64,000 nucleotides of DNA. It comes from Hymenobacter sedentarius (GTDB lineage Bacteria > Bacteroidota > Bacteroidia > Cytophagales > Hymenobacteraceae). Under the pieces are notes generated by a model. That model was not told where the DNA came from, searched no databases, and saw only the letters and a program-made list of their open reading frames with translations. The stretch spans positions 2,914,001 to 2,978,000 of the forward strand of contig NZ_CP013909.1 of assembly GCF_001507645.1 (NCBI RefSeq). Reading direction: 5' to 3'. Each line of letters begins with the position of its first letter. Position 1 is the stretch's first letter. This document shows, piece by piece, positions 57,349-64,000 of this stretch. Both the position numbers and the translations under genes were made by a program.

Positions 57349-59694
57349 TTACAGCGTCGCGTTGCGCGGGTCGGGCTTTGCGGTCAGCTGGTAGTCCTGC
57401 GGGGTTTCGGCGCCGGCTAAGTTGCGTACGAAATAATCCCAGCGGCGGCGGGTCATGTAGTCGGAATAAGCGCCGTAGCCGTGCGCGGCGTTGGGGAACA
57501 CCACCAGGTCGAAGGTTTTATTGGCCTTGATTAACGCTTCCACCACCAGCAGGGTGTTGTAGGGCGGCACGTTGTTGTCCATCAGGCCGTGGGCCAGCAT
57601 CAGCTTGCCCTTCAGGTTTTTGGCGTAGGTGGCGTTGGCCTGGGAGTCGTAGTTGGAGGTGCCGTCGGGCTGGGTCGTGAGCAGGCCGATGTAGCGTTCG
57701 CCCCAGTCGTCCTCGTAGTTGCGGCTGTCGTGGTTGCCCGATTCGGAGATGCCCACCTTAAAGAAATCCGGGTAGCGGAACATGGCCGAGGCGGCCGCCA
57801 GCCCGCCACCGGAGTGGCCCCAGATGCCGGCCCGGCTCAGGTCGATGTAGGGGTAGCGCTGGGCCAGCTGCCGCATGCCGGCGGTTTGGTCGGCGAGGGT
57901 GTTTTCGGCCATGTTGCCGTAGCAGCCATCGTGGAAGCTTTTGGAGCGCAGCGGGTTGCAGCTGCCCTCCAGCACCACCACCACGAAGCCCAGCTCGGCC
58001 AGCGCCTGGTGGTCGCCGCGGGCCGGGGCAAACGACCAGCTGCCCACGCTGCCGCCCTGCGGCCCCGGGTAGATGTAGTTGATAACCGGATACTTCTTAT
58101 TGGGGTCCAGCGTGGTGGGCGTAAACATCAGGCCGTAGAGGTCGGTCTGCGCGTCCTGGCCCTTCACCGTGATGGGAGTGGGGGCTTTCCAGCCCGTGGC
58201 CGTGAGCCGCGAAATGTCGGTCTTTTCCAGCGGCGTCACGAGCTTGCCGTCCAGGCTGCGCACCAGGCTCACCGTGGGCACGTTGGGCTGGGAATAGCTG
58301 TCGAGAAAGTAGCGGCCGGAGGGCGACAAGCTAATGCGGTGGTTGCCGGCTTCGGGCGTGAGCAGGGTGAGGTGCTTGCCGTCCATTCCCACGCGGTAGA
58401 GGTGGGTGAAGTAGGGGTTGCCCGGCTCGCGGCCATCGGCCAGAAAGTACAGCTGACGGGCTTTCTCATCCACTTTCAGCAGCTCGGTTACCACCCAGTT
58501 GCCCTTGGTAATCTGATACTTGGGCTTGCCCGTGGTGGCGTCGTACAGGTAGAGGTGGCCCCAGTTGTCGCGCTCCGAATACCAGATAACTTCCTTGGTT
58601 TTGGGCAGGTAGCGCCAGTTGATGTCGCCCTGGCCCGATTCGTACTGCGTGGGCACGGTTTCAGAAAAGACTTCCCGGACGTTGCCCGTGGCGGCGTCGG
58701 CCACCCGGAGCTTCTCCACTTTGTGGTCGCGCGAGGTCGACACGAACGCCAGCTGCGAGCCGTCGGGGCTCCAGTCCACGTCGTCGAAGCCCTTGTTGCC
58801 GGCCGAGATGTCGTCGGCCAATGAGCCGCGGCGCGGGTCGGGCGCCATCTGGAACTTCACCACTTTCGGCTGCTCCACTTCCACGATGACCCGCTCGATG
58901 GTGATGATGTCTTTATCGCCGGGCAGCGGGTATTTCCAGGATTTCAGCGTTGGCTTACCCACGTTGGTGGTCACCAGGTACATGTCGCTCACCGCGCGCT
59001 GGTCCTGCTTGTAGGTGGCGATTTTGCGCGAATCCGGCGCCCAGAGCAGCACCGGCTTGTCGCTGGTAGTCCAGCCGGCGTTGTCGGTGGCGTAGCCGTA
59101 GTCCTTGGCCCCGTCGGTGGTCAGCTGGGTTAGCTTGTTGGTTTTGGTGTCGCGCATCCACAGGTTGTAGTCCTGGATGTAGGCGGCCCGCTGGCCATCC
59201 GGCGACACAATTTCATTGCGGGCATTGGCCCCCGCTCCTGGGCTGGGCGCCGGCGTGGGGTCGGCGCTCACCTGGCCGCTGGCCGTGTCGTACTGCCACT
59301 TCTTGCCGCCGGAGGAAAACAAAACCAGCTTGTCATCGGGCGAAAACGCGAAGCTGCGGAACGGCAGGCGGGTAGCCTCGTAGCTTTTGCCGCTGGCCGC
59401 CGAAAGCCCCGCCGCCAGCTTGGCGTGGTCGAAGGCAGGTTTTTTGGACTTGTGGGCCGGGTCTACCAGCACAAATTCGCTGCCCTGCGCGGTCATCACC
59501 CGGTACCAAAACCGGTCGCCGCCGAGCCAGTTGGGCTGGCCCATGCTGTGGTCTACCAGGGCCTGGGTGTTGTAGCCCATGAATCGTTCGGCCCGCGCAT
59601 AGTCCTGGGCCGTGAGGGCGGGTGGCTGTTGCGCCTGCGCGGCGAGCGGTAATGATACCGCCAGCGACGTCAGGGCAAGTAAATAGTTGGGCAT
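57349..59694 (-). CDS. Dipeptidyl-peptidase IV-like S9 peptidase
   Basis: 781 residues from MPNYLLALTSLAVSLPLAAQ, a signal peptide; the frame extends 38 codons upstream, but without signal character. The N-terminal propeller (DPPIV_N) spans to about residue 500, and the catalytic domain has Ser in IWGHSGGGLAAASAM (about 628), Asp in HGLMDNNVPPYNT and His in FPNAAHGYGAYSDY. Order and length fit the DPP-IV/S9B group. Likely a periplasmic exopeptidase. Its neighbour at 48909 is a second, more distant S9 peptidase. Confidence 0.93.
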   Translation of the reverse strand: MPNYLLALTSLAVSLPLAAQAQQPPALTAQDYARAERFMGYNTQALVDHSMGQPNWLGGDRFWYRVMTAQGSEFVLVDPAHKSKKPAFDHAKLAAGLSAASGKSYEATRLPFRSFAFSPDDKLVLFSSGGKKWQYDTASGQVSADPTPAPSPGAGANARNEIVSPDGQRAAYIQDYNLWMRDTKTNKLTQLTTDGAKDYGYATDNAGWTTSDKPVLLWAPDSRKIATYKQDQRAVSDMYLVTTNVGKPTLKSWKYPLPGDKDIITIERVIVEVEQPKVVKFQMAPDPRRGSLADDISAGNKGFDDVDWSPDGSQLAFVSTSRDHKVEKLRVADAATGNVREVFSETVPTQYESGQGDINWRYLPKTKEVIWYSERDNWGHLYLYDATTGKPKYQITKGNWVVTELLKVDEKARQLYFLADGREPGNPYFTHLYRVGMDGKHLTLLTPEAGNHRISLSPSGRYFLDSYSQPNVPTVSLVRSLDGKLVTPLEKTDISRLTATGWKAPTPITVKGQDAQTDLYGLMFTPTTLDPNKKYPVINYIYPGPQGGSVGSWSFAPARGDHQALAELGFVVVVLEGSCNPLRSKSFHDGCYGNMAENTLADQTAGMRQLAQRYPYIDLSRAGIWGHSGGGLAAASAMFRYPDFFKVGISESGNHDSRNYEDDWGERYIGLLTTQPDGTSNYDSQANATYAKNLKGKLMLAHGLMDNNVPPYNTLLVVEALIKANKTFDLVVFPNAAHGYGAYSDYMTRRRWDYFVRNLAGAETPQDYQLTAKPDPRNATL

Positions 59695-59925
59695 AAGCTC
59701 AGAAAATGGACGATTTGATAGCCGCAAGGTATTGCGAAATCCTTGGTTGAGCTGGCTTAAAATCTGAAGGCAGTCAGCCCAGCAGCATTGCCCTTGGATT
59801 TGCCTCATTATAATGAGCCATCGCCCAGGGCTCCTGCTTGTAAGGGCACGCCTGCTTATAGTCTGGCCGGGCGTCCCTAAACCAGCTCAATCAATCAGCA
59901 GGCAGGAAACCTAAGCGGGCAAGAG

Positions 59926-61944
59926 TCACACAGGCAGGCCCATGGAAAAGGTGGTGCCGTGGCCTTCCTGGCTTTCCACAGTGAGCGTGCCGCCGTGGCC
60001 CTGGGCGATGATGTCGTAGCTGAGCGACAGGCCCAAGCCGGTGCCTTCGCCGCTGGGCTTGGTGGTGAAAAAGGGCTGGAAGATTTTCTCTTTCACGCTT
60101 TCGGGCATGCCCGTGCCGTTGTCGGTGACCTGAATCTGAACTTGCTGGTTGAGCAGTACGGTGCGCACGCCTACCTGCGGCTGGTAGCCGGGGTCGCCTT
60201 GCTGCTGGCGCTGGCGCACGGCATAAAAGGCGTTGGCGAACAGGTTGAGCAGCACCCGCCCCACGTCCACGCCTACCAGCGTTACCGGCGGTAAGTCGGT
60301 GGAAAAATCCGTGGTGAGGGAGGCATTAAAGCTTTTATCCTTGGCGCGTAGCCCCTGGTAAGCCAGGCGCAGGTACTCGTCGGTAAGCCGGTTGAGGTCG
60401 GTGGGCTGGCGCTCGCCGGCGCGATTTTGGCTGTGCTCGAGCATGCCCTTGACGATGCTGGCCGCCCGTTGGCCGTGCTCGGTGATTTTGGCCATGTTCT
60501 GGCGCAGGTCGCCCACCAGTTCGGCTTCGAGCGCGGTATCGCGCTCCGAGCGGGCCTGCTCCTCTGCTAATTCGGAGAGCAACTCGCTGCTCACCTCCGA
60601 GAAGTTATTGACGAAGTTGAGTGGGTTTTGAATTTCGTGGGCGATGCCGGCCGTCAGCTCGCCCAGGCTGGCCATTTTCTCCTTTTGGATGAGCTGGGTC
60701 TGGGCCGCCCGTAGGCTGGTCAGGGAGGAATCGAGCTGGTCGTGCTGGCCTTGCAGCTCCAGTTTCTGCTGCGTCACGGCTTCGTTGAGCTGGAGGAGTT
60801 GCTCGTTGCTGCGGCGCTGCAGGCGGTTGTGGCGCCAGAGCAGCACCAGCCCCGGCACGGCGCAGAGTAATGCGGCCAGCAGCAGGTTCTGGCGCTGCCG
60901 GGCAGTGGCTTGGGCTTGCTGGTCGGCCAGGTCTTTCAGGCGCTGGCGCTCGCTGAAATCCAGGGTTTGCATCTGGATGGTTTTGGCTTGGCTGTAGAGA
61001 CTATCGCGGGTTGCATTGGCCAGGGCCAGGTAGCGGAACGCCGCGGCGCTGTCGCGCCGGGCCGCGTAGGCACGGCTGAGGTAATTGCTCGCAGCCAATA
61101 CGCTGGCTGGGGTATGGTACGCAAGCCCGGCTGCCAGCGCCCGGTGGCCGTAGTACAGCACAGAGTCGGGTTGGCCAGCGGACTGGGCCAACTCGGCCAT
61201 GCCCAGAAACACGGGGGACACCAAGTAAGTGACGATATGGGCCAACCGCAGGCTGCGCCGGTAATAATCCCGGGCTTGCTCCGGCTGCCCCTGCCGGGCG
61301 GCCAAAACGCCGAGCGCGTACAGGTCACCCGCTTCGCTCACCCTGTCGTGCTGCTGCATGTCGAGCCGGTAGCCTTCAATCAAGTAGGTCTTAGCCGAAT
61401 CCAATACCCCCAAGCGGAAATACGCTTCACCGATGTTGCCCGTCACGCGCGTGAGCAGAGTTAGCTTCCTGGTGTTCTGAGCTATGTTTTTTGCTCGCAG
61501 ATAAAAGCCTAATGCTGGGCGGTAATTGTGCTGTTCGCTTTTTAACCGGCCCATGGCGTTGTACACGGTTGCGATGGTTGCTTGGTCGCCAAGGGTTTCG
61601 GCCAGGTGCAGGCCTCGGAGTAATAGCAACTGAGCGCCTGGGAAATCGCCGGTATTGCGCAGCCCCACGCCCAGCCACACATACGCCTGGCATTCGCCGC
61701 GCACGTAGCCCAACTCCTGGGCCAGCTGGAGCGCCTGCCGCGCCCGCCGGGCCGAGGTTACCGGGTCAAATTCGGCCAGTTCGTAGGCCAATTGCGTGAG
61801 CAAAATCACCCGGTTTGTATCAGGAGGAGCCGCGGTAAGCTGCCGTTGCAAACTATCGGCCCGGCTGGCGGGCACCTGAGCGTGAGCCAGTACGGCGGCG
61901 CCCAGGTGCCCGAGCAGCAATATCCATTTAAAGTAAGCTTTCAT
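59926..61944 (-). CDS. TPR-containing sensor histidine kinase
   Basis: 672 residues. Signal peptide to residue 22 (AHAQ), then TPR-like repeats at about 60-330 ([20 protein letters not shown]), a membrane helix at 353-370, a coiled coil ([20 protein letters not shown]) and the kinase core. The H-box is [20 protein letters not shown] (H436), N-box [15 protein letters not shown]1 [10 protein letters not shown]-box [13 protein letters not shown] and G2 [10 protein letters not shown]. The sensor input is through periplasmic TPRs. No response regulator gene lies beside it, so it is an orphan in this window. Its 25 nt upstream neighbour is the wreck of another kinase. Confidence 0.93.
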   Translation of the reverse strand: MKAYFKWILLLGHLGAAVLAHAQVPASRADSLQRQLTAAPPDTNRVILLTQLAYELAEFDPVTSARRARQALQLAQELGYVRGECQAYVWLGVGLRNTGDFPGAQLLLLRGLHLAETLGDQATIATVYNAMGRLKSEQHNYRPALGFYLRAKNIAQNTRKLTLLTRVTGNIGEAYFRLGVLDSAKTYLIEGYRLDMQQHDRVSEAGDLYALGVLAARQGQPEQARDYYRRSLRLAHIVTYLVSPVFLGMAELAQSAGQPDSVLYYGHRALAAGLAYHTPASVLAASNYLSRAYAARRDSAAAFRYLALANATRDSLYSQAKTIQMQTLDFSERQRLKDLADQQAQATARQRQNLLLAALLCAVPGLVLLWRHNRLQRRSNEQLLQLNEAVTQQKLELQGQHDQLDSSLTSLRAAQTQLIQKEKMASLGELTAGIAHEIQNPLNFVNNFSEVSSELLSELAEEQARSERDTALEAELVGDLRQNMAKITEHGQRAASIVKGMLEHSQNRAGERQPTDLNRLTDEYLRLAYQGLRAKDKSFNASLTTDFSTDLPPVTLVGVDVGRVLLNLFANAFYAVRQRQQQGDPGYQPQVGVRTVLLNQQVQIQVTDNGTGMPESVKEKIFQPFFTTKPSGEGTGLGLSLSYDIIAQGHGGTLTVESQEGHGTTFSMGLPV

Positions 61945-61969
61945 TCAATAGGCTACTTATTGTAGTGGT

Positions 61970-62392
61970 TTATACAGGCAGGCTTATGGTGAATTCGGTG
62001 CCCTTATCTGCACCCGGGCAGGACCGGGGTGCATGATGCCATTGAGGTACAGTTCCCAAGCGCCGTTGGCGTTGGGCAGCAGCAGGGTGCGCTGGCGCAG
62101 GCTGTCGCCGAGTTGCGCGCAGCCGCAGCCAGCCTATGCCCATGTGCAGCCGCGCGGGCAACTCGCGCTGGGGCCGGTAGGGGTTGAGCGTGCCCCGGGC
62201 ACTGTCGTCAAAGTCGGGCCGGGCCCAGGCGGGGTCGTCGCCAGGGTGGTAGCGCCAGCCTTTGATCAGCATCAGGCCACTGGTGGGCAGACGGTCGATG
62301 CGCAGCACGGCGGTGTCAGGGGTGGGGAGCGGTGTGGTCTGAGCAGGCAGGGCCAGCAGCCAGATGGCGGCCAGCAAAATGATGTAGCGCAT
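61970..62392 (-). pseudogene. Remnant of a sensor histidine kinase
   Basis: The frame from the ATG at 62392 starts with a signal peptide and an extracytoplasmic domain (LMLIKGWRYHPGDDPAWARP, then FDDSARGTLNPY), as found in sensor kinases with 7TMR-DISM-type N-termini. At about 62110-62122 one base is missing: the continuing domain (AQLGDSLRQ, NANGAWELYLNG) is only in the next frame. The final 13 residues (DKGTEFTISLPV) are the end of a histidine-kinase ATPase domain, so about 400-600 residues between are deleted. The stop lies 25 nt before the intact kinase. Inference from frame comparison. Confidence 0.75.
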
Positions 62393-62888
62393 GGGAATTG
62401 GGGCCACGCAGCAAGCGCTACTCGCGAGCGGAAATAATCTGAGGTAAAGTTGAGCTATAAAGAGGCAAGCTACGGACAAACTCGGCTCTTTGGTATTGCA
62501 CCCGGTTGAGCTCCAGCGTTTCCGGGCCGCCGGTGATAACGGCAGGCATTACAAGCCTGGCATTGATCAGCGCAAGGCCAGAGCGTACCTTCCAGGCGGC
62601 CCGAATTCGCTGTGGTTTTCAATGTTTAGATATTTTAATTATCATCGGGAATAATTCTAAAAACTAATTCGAAACCCAAAGTAGGGTTGAGCTGAATTTC
62701 CGCCGATTTTATTCCCGTTTATGGCAGCGCCATTAATGCCTAAAATGCAAGTCAGCGCTTACGCTTACGGCGAGGAGCCTGCCGTTTGGAAATGACAATA
62801 CGCGCCCCGATACTATTCGGGGCAACGCATTCGTCCAGCTTACTGTCGCTCAGGAAGGGCTGCAATAACACCGCGCGCAACATGCTTA
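62393..62888. other. Intergenic region, possible second gene remnant
   Basis: A minus-strand open frame at 62418-62549 encodes 43 residues (ending LPLYSSTLPQIISARE) and is open some 28 codons further upstream without a start. It reads protein-like but matches nothing I know. The rest (62550-62888) is AT-rich, with no signals that I can call. The family B repeat begins just after. Confidence 0.35.
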
Positions 62889-62891
62889 AAT

Positions 62892-62998
62892 GACGACGAG
62901 ACGCCACACTTGGCGTCTCGTCGTCCACGCCGTTCGGGTTTCGTGCTAACGCAAGTCGTTCAACGACGAGACGCCAAGTGTGGCGTCTCTACAGTCGT
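62892..62998. repeat. Palindromic repeat, family B (copy 3)
   Basis: GACGACGAGACGCCACACTT and ACGAGACGCCAAGTGTGGCG are inverted partners; within the left half GACGAGACGCC and GGCGTCTCGTC again pair. Loop GTTCGGGTTTCGTGCTAACG. Same design as the copies at 41701 and 51820. Confidence 0.85.
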
Positions 62999-63059
62999 TC
63001 TGGTATACCGATGGTATAGGATATCGGAAACCCCTAATAACCAACGCTTACCCGCCAGC

Positions 63060-64000
63060 TTACCCCTCGGCCCGCAGTACCTCCAGCGGCGAGCGGCGCA
63101 GCACGTCGCGGCTATTGAACAGCCCAATGCTGGCCGTGAGGGCCGTGACCAGTCCGGCCAGGCCCAATAGCGGCAACACCGCCGGCCCAAAGCTCGCTTC
63201 GAACACGTACACGGCCAGCGCCCAGGCGGCCAGCACGGCCAGGCCAATGCCTGCCAGCGACGCCAGCAAGCCCAATAGGCCGTATTCGACCAGCGTGATG
63301 CGGAGGATTTGCCGGCGGCTGGCGCCCAGCGTGCGCAGCAAGACGCTCTCCCGCACGCGCTGGTAGCGGCTGATAACCACCGAGCTGCTCAGCACCAGCA
63401 GCCCCGTGAGGATGCTGAAGCCGGCCATGAACCGCACAACGAAGGAGATTTTGTCGAGAATGTCCTCCACGGTTTGCAAAATCAGGCCGAGGTCGATGGC
63501 CGACACGTTGGGGAAGTCGCGCACCAGGACTTGCTGCACGGCGGCCAGTACGGCCGTATTGGGCGTGCGCGTGAGCAGCACCACAAACTGGGGCGCCTCT
63601 TCCAGCACCCCGGCCGGAAACAAGACCAAAAAGCTGGGCTGTACCCGGCTGCGGTCTATCTCGCGGCTGCCACCCACAATGGCGCGCAGGGGTGCACCTT
63701 GCACGTTGAAATCCAGCGTGTCGCCGATTTTGAGCTTGGCCCGTTTCAGGTAGGCTGTTTCGATGGAGATGAGCGGGATGCCATCGGCGCCGAGGGTGGG
63801 CGCCTGGCCGGTCGTCAGCTTTTCCGACGAATTCAGGGAGTCGCGATACGTCACCCGGTACTCGCGGGAAAGCACCCAGGGCGGAATGCCGGCGGTGTCT
63901 TTTTTAAGGGCCGAGGACGAGCGGCCGTTGATGGCGAGTAGCCGCATCGTGACGATGGGCACCCGCTGCAGCACGGGCAGCCGCTGCGCCCGCAGCAGGT
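63060..64000 (-). CDS. FtsX-like ABC transporter permease (N-terminus outside window)
   Basis: At least 313 residues, running off the right edge; the frame is open to the last codon (LLRAQRLPVLQRVP...). A periplasmic region with REYRVTYRDSLNSSEKLTTG and IETAYLKRAKLKIGDTLDFN is followed by four hydrophobic segments, with SRYQRVRESVLLRTLGASRR (the FtsX-family cytoplasmic loop preceding the permease helices) and a C-terminal LFNSRDVLRRSPLEVLRAEG. These are the features of the YbbP/macrolide-type large permeases. It probably pairs with an ATPase beyond the window. The GTG at 63974 is not the real start. Confidence 0.88.
   Translation of the reverse strand, partial: LLRAQRLPVLQRVPIVTMRLLAINGRSSSALKKDTAGIPPWVLSREYRVTYRDSLNSSEKLTTGQAPTLGADGIPLISIETAYLKRAKLKIGDTLDFNVQGAPLRAIVGGSREIDRSRVQPSFLVLFPAGVLEEAPQFVVLLTRTPNTAVLAAVQQVLVRDFPNVSAIDLGLILQTVEDILDKISFVVRFMAGFSILTGLLVLSSSVVISRYQRVRESVLLRTLGASRRQILRITLVEYGLLGLLASLAGIGLAVLAAWALAVYVFEASFGPAVLPLLGLAGLVTALTASIGLFNSRDVLRRSPLEVLRAEG

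Noticed and set aside
1..64000. Transposase or RAYT gene to explain the repeats
   Set aside because: No DDE, tyrosine or HUH transposase motif was found in any credible gene of the window.

Overview
The window looks like a chromosomal segment of a high-GC Bacteroidota, most probably Hymenobacter or a close relative (Cytophagales). The evidence is the Bacteroidota-specific promoter grammar (TTTG or TTG, 19-20 nt spacer, TAnnTTTG), families largely confined to the phylum (DUF3822, DUF4296, Bat-type VWA/DUF58 proteins), menaquinone synthesis (MenC), many Lys/Ala-rich small proteins and the high GC content with long antisense open frames. I see no phage, conjugative, CRISPR or transposase genes. 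This is a mostly housekeeping/accessory-metabolism region, densely peppered with short non-coding palindromic repeats.

Layout. 0-4 kb: a partial ABC-F ATPase and a large AsmA-like envelope protein, both minus strand. 4-5.4 kb: a DinB-like protein and a 2H phosphoesterase, then a nested inverted repeat. 5.4-9.2 kb: a minus-strand run of threonine aldolase, Na+/H+ antiporter, Ser/Thr-phosphatase-like enzyme and AlkA-type glycosylase. 9.3-16.8 kb: a small basic protein with a clear promoter, a YfcE-like phosphoesterase, two Nudix enzymes, coaD next to DUF3822, DUF4126, a hotdog thioesterase and a RecD-like helicase. 17-21.2 kb: DUF1573 protein with a textbook promoter and terminator, DUF423, a two-motif aspartyl protease with PDZ, menC and a KGG stress protein. 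21.4-23.9 kb: the ergothioneine pair egtB-egtD. 24-31.4 kb: aminotransferase, MATE exporter, a DUF922 putative protease, CsaA, a DUF4296 lipoprotein, and a reduced Bat cluster (DUF58, a membrane protein, BatA). 31.5-37.2 kb: YggS, a PlsC-like acyltransferase, an alpha/beta hydrolase, a phasin/histone-like protein and an AarF/UbiB kinase. 37.6-48.6 kb: a 722-residue secreted protein of unknown function, phosphosugar mutase, hppD, several small or secreted unknowns and an Uup-like ABC-F ATPase. 48.6-64 kb: two S9 peptidases, an amidohydrolase, a phytoene-dehydrogenase-like oxidoreductase, a lipase-maturation-factor-like membrane protein, a TPR sensor histidine kinase beside the wreck of a second sensor kinase, and a partial FtsX-type permease.

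The strongest unexplained signals are non-coding. One family of 85-135 bp hairpins (six copies, in two subtypes and both orientations) sits between genes. A second family has each half itself a hairpin (GAGACGC type, three copies, plus a related element near 5.3 kb). A 193 bp element with 38 bp terminal inverted repeats and three internal hairpins lies at 48.6 kb. A repeat has also been absorbed in frame into egtB. No cognate transposase lies in the window. Several genes have the TAnnTTTG box only 4-6 nt from the start codon, which suggests leaderless transcripts. I did not find a clear new multi-gene system; the best protein-level unknowns are the 722-residue protein, the 125-residue basic protein at 9.4 kb and the decayed kinase locus.
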